Counted from the first letter of the stretch, positions 1 to 9,825 are shown. The stretch: DNA of 21,242 nt from Schizochytrium sp. CCTCC M209059 (GCA_000818945.1 KN805372.1:1182678-1203919); one strand, 5' to 3'. Translations and numbers: made by a program. The notes: generated by a model not told the origin, from the sequence alone.

Positions 1-201
1 CCCCAAAAAAAAAAAAACACATAACAGCACCAGCCGAAACTGGCGATTGTCCTAACCATTAGCACGTACAGGAATGACTGTCCGCACTTGCTGGGTTCAA
101 CGCCATCCCATTAAGAAATATCATTTTGTTCCTCGTATGCAAACAAACACTCCTTTCTTTTTCTTATGTGCACAGCTTATGCATTCGTGCGCTCAAAGCT
201 C
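1..201. other. Left-edge intergenic sequence
   Basis: This stretch lies downstream of the SFI1-like gene, which runs on the minus strand, so it probably holds that gene's 3' untranslated region. It opens with four C and a run of A. I see no supported coding region or RNA gene in it. Confidence 0.5.
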
Positions 202-2904
202 TCATTCCTGCTGCGAGAGCGCAGATACGTACGCGGTCTCGGACCACGCACCTCTCCTTACGGCGGGATTTGTTGCAGCAGGCGGACGGCGAACACTTGT
301 CAAGGCACCGCGACCTTTCAAAGGCGGTGGCGACGCGCGTACACCACCACGTCTCGTACCGCTTGCAATGCGAAACGACCTCGATGGTGGCGCTCTTTCA
401 TCAATAGATCTTTTCCATTGCTTTAAAGAGCGACGCTTCAGAGCCGCCTCGTAAAGCAGACCCAGATACAAAGTAGACTTTTGCATGTGCGAAGAAGCTG
501 CAATGGCGCGCACTTGGTGCTTTGCTTGGGTGCTTCCTAATTTGATGTGGCACATTGCACCGAGCCGACTTGTAATCATACTTTCGTGCGACCAGTGTCG
601 AAAGCAGCGACGTACGAGTCGCATTCCGTAGAGAACGTTGGCATCGTGATCCGAAAGCGGAGCACAAGGTCTTGTGTCCCGCGTCCAGGCTTGCCAAGCA
701 AATAAGACCGCGCGTAGCAAACGAGAATCCGCATGGCGCGCAGCCATACCCATAACGTGGCCCTCGTATCGCTGCAGGTACCAAAAGTCCACCCACAAAG
801 TAAAGGTTCGCGTCAAGAGGCATTTGCGATAAAACATGGCCGCCAGACGTAGCTCGTAACGCTGCAGACTTGCCGCTGCTGCAATTTCTTGCCATCCTAA
901 GAACGCGCGACGCGTCTGCCCTCGTTGCACAACGTTACGATGCCGGATCCAGCAGGAAGCCTCCCTGTGCCATGCCACGAGGCATGTCTGCGCGAGCTTT
1001 GCGGTCCTGACTTGGTCAAAAGCCAACGCAAGATCTGCACGCATAAACACAAAGTCGCGCCACGCCGAGAATACTTTATGCGAAAGACGCAACCCCCGCA
1101 CGCGGTCTGCCGCGTGCAACGCAATACGCGATTCGAGCGCCTCCAAATAATAGCTCTGCCAGGCTCCAAGGTACTGGGAAAGAATTCGCCTGCGGTTGAA
1201 AACAGCCGCTAGCGACCCTTGCGCCCCTGTCGCAGTCGCGGATACCCAGTTCAAACGGAGAGCCGTGAGACCACGCTGCGTCTGGACGCGTCGCCAATGA
1301 CGAGCGGCTACACGCTCGCATTTCGACAACCACACCGTGGAGAGCCAGCCTCCAAAGGCACGACGCATGCATTGCACATCGTGAAGAGCAGCAGCATCAC
1401 ACGACTGATTCCGCTCCACGGCGTGCTCAAGGAGAAGTCGGAGCGCGCGCGCGGCTCTCCGCGTTGCCCAGTGACGATACCCTATTTTCTCGCGCTCGTC
1501 GAGAACAAGACGCGTCGCGGCGACTCGTCCAAGCTGTCGCAAGGCTTGACGAGCCAGGACACGATTCATACGGGCGCACACATAGCGCGCAACTTGTTCC
1601 TCTTTGCAAACTTCGCGCCATGCAGTGAGGATACGCCTGCAGAGTCGAAAGGCGTGCATCAACTCGGCCCCCTCGAGCTGCATTTGCTGGTGCGTACGGT
1701 GCTCCAGATGCGTTCGCCATCGCTGCAACGCTTGGAGCGCGCTGCGCCGTTGTGAGGTGTGGTAGATTTGCCGGGCGCGTACAGCCAAAGAAGCGTTCCG
1801 CTTCAATACATCGAGGCCAGTGAATAAACCTAGCATGCGCCGGTAGGCATCAGCGGCGCTCTTTGCGTTTCGTTGGCGCTGCATGAAGGCTGCGCGCTGA
1901 GTCCACGTGCGCATGGCAAATCGCAGCCGACGGGTGCGCGACGCCTCGTGAACGCGTTTTTCCAAAATATCGGTGCGACGACGTCCTCGTCGAAAGGTCA
2001 TTAATCGTGCTAGTGCGCGACGCTTCGAGGCGAGTTCGTGGTACGACTCTCCAATCAAGCACAATTGTGCGTATCTACGCTCGACATCCACGAGCGCGCT
2101 CCATGCGCGAAACGTTTTCGACAAGGTAGTAAGACGGTGCATGCGCACGGCGCGAAATGCGTCGTGCCACTGTTGAAAGAGGGCAGCTTGGCGTTTTGCG
2201 ATGAGCACGTGGCCTCGTTCACGCGTTTCCCTTCGCCCTTGACTGTTGAGCGCCAGCTTGCGGAAGCAACTCGAAAGCACACGATGCTGCTCGGCGGCAA
2301 TTCGCTCAAGCTCTTTTTCTTCCCATTCGTCAGCACTCGCCGACTCTTCTTGTTCGTGCAAAATTGAGTCAAGTGATGTAGACGGGTAATAAGACGAGGA
2401 TTCCTCGGAACATTGCTTGTGCAGCCTCCAGCGCTGCAAGGCCGCAGTAAACTCGCGATTATTATCATTGTTGCCACGAAGCGCGCCTCCTGCTTTGGAG
2501 GAACCTAGCGCTGATGCCGATGCGGACGCCGTCGTGTAAGAATACCATGTGGTGGATGAGGTCGATGACGCTGATGAAAACGAAGTTGGCATTGCCCTGA
2601 TTCTTGATTTCTGTTGGTTTCGTTCGAGCAGCGATGGTTGAAAGAGCAGCTCTTGGAAATGCGCATCTTCATCGCCACCAGATGCGTCGTCACGGTCGTC
2701 GTCCTCGCTGCTTGCACGACTTCGCGCAAGTTCTTCATCCGTTTCCGGAAAAAAACTTTCCACAACACCGTCTTCGAAGTTTTGTGCACCTTGTACACCG
2801 GACAAAAGCCCTTGGCGCTTCACATGGGTTCGAAAGGCTTTTTGCTCCCGTGTCAAGGGCTCGTGACGCACGCGGCTGTTCGCAATATAGCCTTCATTCT
2901 CCAT
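202..2904 (-). CDS. SFI1-like centrin-binding repeat protein
   Basis: The 900-residue single-exon product is built mostly of degenerate repeats of about 25-40 residues centred on an aromatic-x-x-W pattern, such as LFQQWHDAF (W246), TFRAWSALV (W268), VFSAWRDFV, AFLGWQEIA and SLKQWKRSI. These span roughly residues 155-840 and are rich in Arg, Leu and Ala. This is the signature of SFI1-type proteins, in which each repeat forms a long helix binding one centrin at spindle pole bodies, centrosomes or basal bodies. Residues 1-150 are acidic and Ser-rich and look disordered. The last 60 or so residues are basic and Pro/Arg-rich with no repeat. The start is the first ATG of the frame. Family assignment rests on the repeat pattern only; a generic W-repeat coiled-coil protein is the alternative. 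Centrin binding and centrosomal location are inferred. Confidence 0.8.
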   Translation of the reverse strand: MENEGYIANSRVRHEPLTREQKAFRTHVKRQGLLSGVQGAQNFEDGVVESFFPETDEELARSRASSEDDDRDDASGGDEDAHFQELLFQPSLLERNQQKSRIRAMPTSFSSASSTSSTTWYSYTTASASASALGSSKAGGALRGNNDNNREFTAALQRWRLHKQCSEESSSYYPSTSLDSILHEQEESASADEWEEKELERIAAEQHRVLSSCFRKLALNSQGRRETRERGHVLIAKRQAALFQQWHDAFRAVRMHRLTTLSKTFRAWSALVDVERRYAQLCLIGESYHELASKRRALARLMTFRRGRRRTDILEKRVHEASRTRRLRFAMRTWTQRAAFMQRQRNAKSAADAYRRMLGLFTGLDVLKRNASLAVRARQIYHTSQRRSALQALQRWRTHLEHRTHQQMQLEGAELMHAFRLCRRILTAWREVCKEEQVARYVCARMNRVLARQALRQLGRVAATRLVLDEREKIGYRHWATRRAARALRLLLEHAVERNQSCDAAALHDVQCMRRAFGGWLSTVWLSKCERVAARHWRRVQTQRGLTALRLNWVSATATGAQGSLAAVFNRRRILSQYLGAWQSYYLEALESRIALHAADRVRGLRLSHKVFSAWRDFVFMRADLALAFDQVRTAKLAQTCLVAWHREASCWIRHRNVVQRGQTRRAFLGWQEIAAAASLQRYELRLAAMFYRKCLLTRTFTLWVDFWYLQRYEGHVMGMAARHADSRLLRAVLFAWQAWTRDTRPCAPLSDHDANVLYGMRLVRRCFRHWSHESMITSRLGAMCHIKLGSTQAKHQVRAIAASSHMQKSTLYLGLLYEAALKRRSLKQWKRSIDERAPPSRSFRIASGTRRGGVRASPPPLKGRGALTSVRRPPAATNPAVRRGAWSETAYVSALSQQE

Positions 2905-3831
2905 GACGTGAACACGTTGTTTTCTCGCGCGCCAGTCAGCTCTGGCCCCGCCTGCCGGCGCGTAGCCCCGCGCGCACGGCTTGCCCTATCGCGCAGGTTT
3001 TCCCTCGCGCAGGGTTCTTGAGGTCCCTCTCGAGCCCAGCGACCGTTTTCAGGACGACGATCTCGTGCACGTCCCTCGCGATCCTGCGCCCCCTTGGGCG
3101 GCGCAGGCCGGTCGCGGGGACGCGGGCTTGGGCGGCGGAGCTGCCTGCGCAGCCGCGCCTCCGCCTGCCGCGGCGGAGCTGCCTGCGCGGCGAGCGTGCA
3201 AGAACTGTGGCCGCGCCCGCACGGAAAGCTTTTTGCGCGCAAGACCCGTTGGCGTCGCGCACTCCGAGCATAGTCGCGTCCGAGTCACCGTAGTATATAA
3301 TAATACTGCGAGACACTGCTCGCTCATATACGTACGACTGACTATCCCCGAGCAGGGAGAGACCCTGCCCGCCAAGAACTCGAGCCACCTGCGCCCGCGA
3401 GGCGCGTAGACTCGCATTTTTCTTTGCGCGGCTCTGCCGCTGGAGTGCGGCTCTGGACCGCGTCGTGCTCGAGAGGCGACGGGCGAGGAGGTTGTGCGTG
3501 CAAGACGCTCGAGCAGGAGAAGCCGTGGCTGACGATTATGGGGAGCCAGAACTCGAACTTGGCGGACGCGACGCACGCAGCTAGCTGAGTGCGAAGGCGG
3601 GGGCGCTCCTGCGCGCGGAGGAGGACCAAGGCCGCGGCACCGGCCCTTTGGAGAAGCGAGCGGAGAAAGTCTAGCGACGCGTCCTCGGAACTGCGTACCA
3701 CGCCGACGCTCGCGCGCGACGAACAGAAGCGCGCAGTGAAGCGAAGCGGACCGACCTCCGGGACGGATACAAACAAACGAAGACGAAAGCCACGCAGGCA
3801 GGTTTAGCTCGACGAAACACGCTCGCAGAAG
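2905..3831. promoter_or_regulatory. Divergent intergenic/promoter region, SFI1-like and SDR genes
   Basis: The 0.93 kb between two divergently transcribed genes is GC-rich, and its open frames have no protein-like features. It holds a TATA-like element near 3294 and a 17-base GC-rich direct repeat at 3134-3150 and 3172-3188. The second repeat copy forms the right arm of a 7-bp inverted repeat (3159-3165 with 3172-3178). The region probably carries the promoters and 5' untranslated parts of both genes. Confidence 0.5.
3294..3301. promoter_or_regulatory. TATA-like element
   Basis: An AT-only octamer (TATATAAT) sits in an otherwise GC-rich divergent intergenic region. It lies about 390 bases from the SFI1-like start and 540 from the dehydrogenase start. 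Either gene could use it only with a long 5' untranslated region, so its assignment is uncertain. Confidence 0.25.
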
Positions 3832-4746
3832 ATGGGCGACGAATTGTTTAGCGTGCGCGGCAAGGTAGGTGATGCGAGATGAAGCACGTTAGGATCCGAT
3901 GAGATGAGCATCAACTGACATAGTGAAGGAGTGAATTTTGATGATGTTGTGCAGGTGGCCATCCTGACGGGATCTACGGGTGTCCTTGGTGGCGCCATGG
4001 CTCGCGGCCTGGCTGCACGTGGGGCCAACGTGGTGATCACAAGTCGTGAGCAACAGCAATGCGATGACGTCGCGGGGTCAATTCGTGAGAGCGGAGGGTC
4101 GGCCATCGGAATCGTGGCTGACGTGACCAAGGAGGAGGATCTGGTGCGTCTGCGGGACGAAACGCTGGCCAAGTGGGGCAAGATCGACATTTTGGTCAAC
4201 GCAGCGGGAGGGAACAAAAAGGAGGCCGTGGTGCAGCCGGACGGCTCTTTTTTTGACGTTCCCATTGACGCCGTGCGTGGAGTGATGGACCTCAATTTCG
4301 CGGGGACGGTCCTGCCTTGCATCATACTGGGCAAGGCTATTGCAGAGTCAGAGGGAGGTGGCACAATTGTGAATATTGGCTCCATGGCCGCTGAAAAGGC
4401 GACCTTGACGAGAGTCATGGGCTACTCTGCGTCCAAGGCCGCTGTCACCAACTTTACGCGTTGGTTGTCGGTGGAGCTGGCGAAAAAGCATGGTGAAAAG
4501 GTGCGTGTGAACGCGCTCGCCCCGGGATTCTTTTTGGGTGAGCAGAATCGCGCGCTGCTGACCAACCCAGACGGTTCGTATTCCGCGAGGGGCCAAGACA
4601 TTGTGCGCGGCACCCCGATGAACCGCTTTGGCCAGGCCGAGGAACTTGTCGGCCCATTGGTCTGGCTTTGTTCGGATGCATCCAAGTTTGTCACGGGTGC
4701 CATCATCCCCATTGATGGCGGCTTTAGCGTCTACTCGGGCGTGTAA
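3832..4746 (+). CDS. Short-chain dehydrogenase, D-mannonate oxidoreductase (fructuronate reductase) type
   Basis: Two exons, 3832-3864 and 3955-4746, give a 274-residue protein beginning MGDELFSVRGK-VAILTGSTG. The upstream exon supplies the F-S-x-x-G-K lead-in normal for this family; without it the frame would start at a GTG inside the intron. It is a classical SDR: cofactor loop TGxxxGxG near residues 16-23, acidic ADVT near 67, NAAG near 93-96, and catalytic Asn125, Ser154, Tyr168 and Lys172 (YSASK). The NAAGGNKKE stretch, the APGFFLGEQNR segment and the C-terminus DGGFSVYSGV match bacterial SDRs annotated as D-mannonate oxidoreductase, which interconvert D-fructuronate and D-mannonate with NAD(H). 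No signal peptide or membrane segment is seen, so it is probably cytosolic. SDR membership is certain; the substrate is inferred. Its close match to bacterial proteins suggests acquisition by transfer. Confidence 0.88.
3865..3954 (+). other. Spliceosomal intron in the SDR gene
   Basis: This 90-base phase-0 intron begins GTAGGT and ends TTGTGCAG. A branch-like ACTGAC lies at 3914-3919, about 36 bases before the acceptor. Removing it joins FSVRGK to VAILTG and restores a canonical SDR N-terminus, which is the main evidence that it is real. Confidence 0.85.
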
Positions 4747-4947
4747 TCATAGCTGCATTGTTCTTTTCTCCTTTACGATTTCGCTCACAATTTGCGTATA
4801 CCTTGCGCAAACATTTTCACTTTATGTCTGTCTGAGCGTCGAGCCACAAGAATATCGCCATCCCCTCGGCGTTCGCTTTTTTCCAAGCAAGAAAATGCAA
4901 AAAACCGACTTTGCACTCTTCGCTGTGGCGAAAAAGGGAAAAACGGA

Positions 4948-4953
4948 AATAAA
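4948..4953 (+). terminator. Possible polyadenylation signal of the SDR gene
   Basis: AATAAA lies about 200 bases after the dehydrogenase stop, in the 285-base gap between two convergent genes. The motif is short and could be chance. Confidence 0.25.
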
Positions 4954-5031
4954 GAAACAAGGAAAGGTAGCCTACGAGTCGAATGGAATCAAAATCAATC
5001 TACAAAGCACGATACGGAGCAATTACAAAGC

Positions 5032-6039
5032 CTAGTTGGCGGCAACGTTGGCAAGGAGCGCAGGCTCCTCCGTGGAGGGCGGGGATCTCCTGTCGATGGT
5101 TTCGCGGAGCTCAGCAGCCATGGCTAATGCGGTCTCGTCCAAGTCCTCAAAGTGGTCACCCATCTTGGAGAACTTGGAAAGTGCGGCGCGAGTCTGCTCG
5201 AGGATCTCGTCCTCGAGACGCTCGCGCACATGCGCATCCGCGTACATGATGAGCAGCAGCTTCATGGAGTTCTCACGAAGATCGATATCTTGCGAAAGCA
5301 TGGTTACATTGAGCGCGGCAATGAGTTGGCCACCGAGCGCAATGCGCACAGCAGGAACGGTGGTGATAATGTAGTGCATAAGGAAGAGCGCCTTGCGCTG
5401 CGCGCGGATTCCATAGACGGCCTCGTCGGCCTTGATAATGTCCAAAAGCAAAGCCACTCCCTTTTCATCCTTGATGAAGGCGATGGAGGCCGGGGTGCAC
5501 TCGCGAATAAAGGTGGCGACTGCAAAGAGGACCTTTGCGTATTCGGTGGCAGAAAGTCCCGAACTCCTGAGTTTCTCCATAAGAATGGGCAGCGCCTTGA
5601 GTTCCATAGCAGCTTCCTGCACAGGCGGATTGTTCTGTACGCAAGCGCCAAAAACCTCGAGCGCGGCGATGCGAATGTCCTTGTGCTCGTCCTGAGCCAT
5701 GTCCGTGACAATCTTGAACCCCCCAAGTTTGACGAAATCACGAGCCCAGTCAATCTGCTCTACATATCCCATGATGGCCTCGAGGGCCTCGACCTTGCGC
5801 TCTACAAACTCTTCCTCAGTGGCCTCATCGTTGCCGCCCTCGGCACGCGGGGTCTGCAATACGGCAATCAGAGCCTTGAAGCCCTCGGCAGGATCAGTTA
5901 TGTGATTCTCAAGCGCGTTCTTCAAAAATGCACGTCGTTCCGGGTCCATCGCCCCCACGTCCGAGTTCTGCGTGCCATCCTGGTACTGCAAGCTCCACTG
6001 CAGCAGGCCCGTCCACTGCTGCAAGTTGGCCGACGACAT
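5032..6039 (-). CDS. Hsp70 nucleotide-exchange factor, Fes1/HspBP1 family
   Basis: The 335-residue product has the expected layout of HspBP1/Fes1. An N-terminal helix (LQQWTGLLQWSLQY) is followed by the characteristic MDPERRAFLKNALE (about residues 31-44), then an Ala/Leu-rich armadillo-like helical array (about 80-290). The array includes a stretch close to the family core, IDWARDFVKLGGF followed by EVFGACVQNNPPVQE. These proteins bind the ATPase domain of Hsp70 and release ADP, helping degradation of misfolded clients. No signal peptide is seen, so the cytosolic Fes1/HspBP1 branch is likelier than the ER protein Sil1. The length is normal, there is no intron, and the first ATG is used. The gene converges on the dehydrogenase. 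Function is inferred from family. Confidence 0.9.
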   Translation of the reverse strand: MSSANLQQWTGLLQWSLQYQDGTQNSDVGAMDPERRAFLKNALENHITDPAEGFKALIAVLQTPRAEGGNDEATEEEFVERKVEALEAIMGYVEQIDWARDFVKLGGFKIVTDMAQDEHKDIRIAALEVFGACVQNNPPVQEAAMELKALPILMEKLRSSGLSATEYAKVLFAVATFIRECTPASIAFIKDEKGVALLLDIIKADEAVYGIRAQRKALFLMHYIITTVPAVRIALGGQLIAALNVTMLSQDIDLRENSMKLLLIMYADAHVRERLEDEILEQTRAALSKFSKMGDHFEDLDETALAMAAELRETIDRRSPPSTEEPALLANVAAN

Positions 6040-6964
6040 TGCGTGGCTTAGCTTTTTTCTTACTGCTGCGCTGCGATCGGCTTTCGACGGGCGTGGATGA
6101 AGCTTCTTTGCTAGCTTTAGCTTGCAAGTGCGTCTGCCTGCTTCGCTGCCGGTCGATGTCCAAATGGCTTTCCAGGTTCAGGTTCTGCCTCTCGTGCGAC
6201 CCTCCTTCCCGGCGGCCGAGTCCACGTCTCGCTCACGCCGCGATTTTTCGAGATTATTCGAGGCGCGTCAGTTTTGGAACCTTTGGAAGGTATAGAATTG
6301 TTGGAATGTTTAGCTCGGAACCTCGGCGCGATGCCATGGATGACGCGCGCGCGCCTGCACTGTGGCACGGCCGATGGCCAATGGCCGTGGGCCTTGCACG
6401 ACGGCGTTCGTTCGATCGTTCGTTCCTTCCTTTCATTGTCAGCCAGCCACATGCCAGCAGCAGCGCGGCTGAGACGTGCGTGCACTGACCACAACGGGCC
6501 CTATCATGCTGCTCTTGACGTAGTGTATCGGGTCGTGTCATGACATGATTCATCGCTACTCGTCGTAGTCAAAATCGTTAGTAAACCGCCACGCCATGGA
6601 GAAGACTGATCACAATCATCGAAGCCAGAAAAGCAGCCACTTTGCATACATAAGGTGTGCACGTTTCTGGCTGGGCCACCACGACCAGCGAGAGCTACGC
6701 ATTTGTCCCGAGCGAGGAAGTCCAACAAACGACGAAGTTGTTGCAGTCCGCGAAAGAAATTGCGTCAGCGAGCAAGGCGGTAGTACAACAGAGCGGGGCT
6801 TCTCGCTTGCGCCCATCTGCAGCTGGCTCTTGAACAAATCGCGAGAGTGCCAGCGCTAATAAAGGTTCGTAGCGCGTGCACTCTTTTGGCAAGACCACTA
6901 TTTTCGCAATGCCGACTACTGCCCTTGCTTCTGATCCTGCTACTTGGTGCTGGCGCTGTACAAC
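6040..6964. promoter_or_regulatory. Intergenic region upstream of Fes1-like gene and TMEM151 pseudogene
   Basis: About 0.9 kb separate the Fes1-like start from the TMEM151 pseudogene. No open frame here has convincing protein features. The part next to 6039 must carry the Fes1-like promoter on the minus strand. A short imperfect TTCG repeat lies near 6409-6426. Confidence 0.4.
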
Positions 6965-7961
6965 ATGAAGAACGAGGATGCAAAGTCGATCGTTGTCGCC
7001 CAGACCATAACCGACGAGGAGGATGCGCTCGGGATTCCCGTTGCCGATGTACAAGGAGGATTGGGTGCGGATGACATCGTGTAAACGCCCGCGGGCAAGG
7101 CGCCCATTTCCCTGCTACTCACGATCGTGACCTTCGTAAACGGTGCTTATGCTTTTCAAGACCTGCTCGTGGCAAAACCAGACAAGAATTTCAGGGACAC
7201 ACCGTCGTTCTACTTTGTTGTAGGCTTTTTCCTTCATTACTTCGCAGAGGCCTTCATCGTTCCATCTAACAATGACTGAACGCTTAATGCGCTCTTCAAT
7301 AAGCTGAGCAGCATCCATACATTTGGTGAGCATGATTATGTCATGAAAATATCGTAGTACAAAACCTCAATTTTAAATGCCAATCGAGTGTTATCATGGC
7401 GAAAGGCGTACGCGAACCGTCGGTATGGGTGATGATCGGCGCGACCAAGCTTTATTCTAAGAGAGTCGTCGCTTTTCGAAAAAAAGGAGGAAAAAGTCTT
7501 GGAGAGCTCGCGAGATAGGAGTGGACCGGCGCCGCAGCTGGCTGATCTGGACTCAGGCTTCTTAGTGTCCTTGTACACGTGTGACGCAAACTGCTATATC
7601 ACGGAGAATCGAGGCAATCACTCGCGCTGCATGGTCAAGCTTTCAGGGACACAGACCGCAATTGAGACACGTCACACACTTTAAAAGAGAGAATTGAATG
7701 GCCTGGGATGCGCGAAGCCCTCTTGCACTTGAATAAGGATCGCACGCTCGGCTATGCTTCCTCTGCCTGCTACCTGTTCGCGACATGTTCACTTTGATCC
7801 TGGCCGTATCGCATGATCTTGCACCGAGGCCTGATGGAGACAACCTTTTAACAATTTTTCATACGGAGATTGGCGTGGCAACTGGAGCATTCCCGGACAT
7901 GCCTGATGCTGCCGTAGCCTCTTCCGTCAATGATTCCCAATCGGGGGCCAGCGATACCTAA
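6965..7961 (+). pseudogene. Decayed TMEM151-family paralogue
   Basis: Read in shifting frames, this stretch matches the intact gene at 8710-9825 from end to end. It begins at an ATG at 6965 (MKNEDAKSIVVAQ). It then shows two hydrophobic segments, the GEHDY segment near 7331, the IECYH...ERRTRTVG core near 7384-7423, a DRSGPAPQLADLD segment near 7516, and the GAFPDMPDA tail near 7890, with a final TAA at 7959. Stops interrupt it at 7082 (TAA) and 7277 (TGA), and further stops and frameshifts follow around 7350-7480. The C-terminal third is compressed by deletions. It cannot encode a full protein and is best read as a tandem duplicate that lost function. A transcribed remnant is not excluded. 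Confidence 0.85.
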
Positions 7962-8709
7962 GAAGACATGTGGATGGCTCCCGGTAACGATTCGAATTAA
8001 AATGATGTAGCCAGGGAATTGCCACCTTTTGTTTTTCATGTCTCGAATCCCATGCGTGGCATACCCCTGCGCTTTTTTCGAACACCATTTGTCAGTGCTC
8101 ATGATGTCAGAAACAATAGCAAAAAAAAAAAACATTGCTATCCGTTGACCTTGGTTGGCCTTGGCTGTGTGGCACTGGCATTGGCCCTGTGGCTCCATGC
8201 CTGCGACTGCAGGCTGACTATCCGTGCCACAGTGCGAGTGCTAGCGTGAACGAACTACCTGGCTAGGTAGGGCCTAACTAGCTCTGAGGGGCATAGATAG
8301 CACGTAGCTATCAGGTATTCATACACCATCATAGCTCTCGTTCTTGACCTAGCTTTGCCACATCTCTCTTTTTCTTTTTGTAAGGTCATACATAGAAAAT
8401 AACACATTTGAGTTGGAACTCGGTGCAAAGACAGAGATCATCATCAAAGTGGAGAAACTTACGCTCAAACGCAACGACTAAAACGTCTTTGCAACTCCGC
8501 ATCTTGATCCTGGACCAGAATAAAACGCGCGCGGAGAAGGATTGGCCCACAGAGTGTGAGAAAACCACAACGTAGAGGCGCTCGACCTCAACCCGCGGGC
8601 ATGCTCTTCGTGCCTTTCACCGCCTCACATTTGCACGAACGTCTGAAGAATTTGCTTGAAAAAGAGCTTGCACGCGTTTACTCTAAACGAGCGTAGCAAG
8701 GAAATCTAG
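7962..8709. promoter_or_regulatory. Intergenic region upstream of the first intact TMEM151-family gene
   Basis: This 0.75 kb stretch probably holds the promoter of the gene at 8710. It contains a 7-bp inverted repeat around an A-rich loop (8116-8122 with 8135-8141) and two close 6-bp hairpins (8255-8270 and 8296-8312). No coding region is supported. Confidence 0.4.
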
Positions 8710-9825
8710 ATGTTTGCCCGCAAGAAAAACGACGAGGCGAACGCACGGTCCGTCGTTGTAGTGCCGGCAAACGCTGACGATGACAGCCACGCGTATACGA
8801 GCGGGCCGCCCGTAGCCATTGTGCAGGGCCAATCGGATGATCTCAAGTACAAGCGGCCAAGTTATCAACTCCGCTCCTTGTTCCTCACAATCGGGACCCT
8901 CACAAGTGGCGTCGGGGCAATTATTGACGTTCAGACAAATCCCGAAAGGCATTTCACAGAGAGTCTTTGGCTTCTCGCGGCGATAACCTCTGCCTCACTC
9001 TACCTTGTTGAGGCCTTCATTTTACCTTGCTGCACAGACTCTGTGCTTCGTTCGCTCGTCAATCGGTTGCGTAGCGAAAATGCATTCGGCGAGCACGATT
9101 ACTTTGTTCAATTGCGGAATACAAGGCCTCAACTTTGGATGTCAATCGAGTGTTATCATTACGAAAGGCGTACGCGAACCGTCGGCACGGGAGAAAACCG
9201 GCGCACAGAAAGCTACAATGAAAAAGTTGTCACTTTCCGAAAAAAGGAGCAAAAGGTCTTTGGTAGCTGGCAGGACAAGAGCGGGACCGCACCTCAGCTG
9301 ACCCACCTTGATCCAAGGCACTTTGGTATATTTGTTCACATTCGTAGCAGCGTGGAATATAACTCTCCTGAGACGGTGCAGTCGCTCGAGCAGCAAGGAG
9401 AAAAGTTTAAGAGCGAGCATCGCAATCGAGATCGGCTTTTTGAATACAGGGAATGGTCGAGTCGGCCAGGCATGCGCAGGGTCCTCATGCTCTTGGATAA
9501 AGATCGAACGCCCTGGTATGCTTCTTCGTTCTGGTACGTTGTGGCAACCGTTTTCCTTTGCTCTTGGCTTTTCCGCATGGCCTTGCGCTCAGGCGTAATG
9601 GAGACGACCTTTTACGTTGTTTCGGAGATCGATGTGGAATCAGGAGCATTCCCAGATATTCCCGACGCTACCGTAGCATTCGTCGACAATGACCCAGTGG
9701 TCGAAGAAAATGTCTACGAGCCCCACCTTGGCGCCAGTGAGACCCCAGTTAACGTGTATACGACGCCAGTCCGCGATGATGTAGCAGAGAAAAAAGCCGC
9801 TTATGACCGCGATGATGATCTTTAA
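8710..9825 (+). CDS. TMEM151-family membrane protein, copy 1
   Basis: The 371-residue single-exon product has a polar N-terminus (1-52), hydrophobic segments at about 53-72 and 85-107, a soluble middle domain, a third hydrophobic segment at about 273-292, and an acidic C-terminal tail. The middle domain carries the conserved TMEM151 features: WMSIECYHYERRTRT (143-157), then VVTFRKKE (173-180) and SWQDKSG (186-192). The segment before the last membrane span ends PWYASSFWYVV, and the span includes LCSWLFRM. TMEM151A and B are vertebrate proteins of poorly known function, with relatives in many protists. No enzyme motif is visible. It is followed 285 bases later by a paralogue and preceded by a dead copy, so this is a local duplication cluster. 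Family membership is recognised from memory of its motifs. Confidence 0.78.
   Translation: MFARKKNDEANARSVVVVPANADDDSHAYTSGPPVAIVQGQSDDLKYKRPSYQLRSLFLTIGTLTSGVGAIIDVQTNPERHFTESLWLLAAITSASLYLVEAFILPCCTDSVLRSLVNRLRSENAFGEHDYFVQLRNTRPQLWMSIECYHYERRTRTVGTGENRRTESYNEKVVTFRKKEQKVFGSWQDKSGTAPQLTHLDPRHFGIFVHIRSSVEYNSPETVQSLEQQGEKFKSEHRNRDRLFEYREWSSRPGMRRVLMLLDKDRTPWYASSFWYVVATVFLCSWLFRMALRSGVMETTFYVVSEIDVESGAFPDIPDATVAFVDNDPVVEENVYEPHLGASETPVNVYTTPVRDDVAEKKAAYDRDDDL

Noticed and set aside
1..17. CCCC followed by a long A run, resembling a ciliate telomere unit
   Set aside because: Only one unit is present and it is not repeated, so it is not telomeric. It is more likely ordinary 3' flanking sequence.
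2853..3800. Several overlapping 90-175-codon frames in the GC-rich divergent region
   Set aside because: They occur on both strands in all phases with Arg/Ala-rich composition, typical of random GC-rich DNA.
5152..6051. A 299-codon plus-strand open frame opposite the Fes1-like gene
   Set aside because: It is the antisense shadow of a gene with clear family motifs and has no domain of its own.
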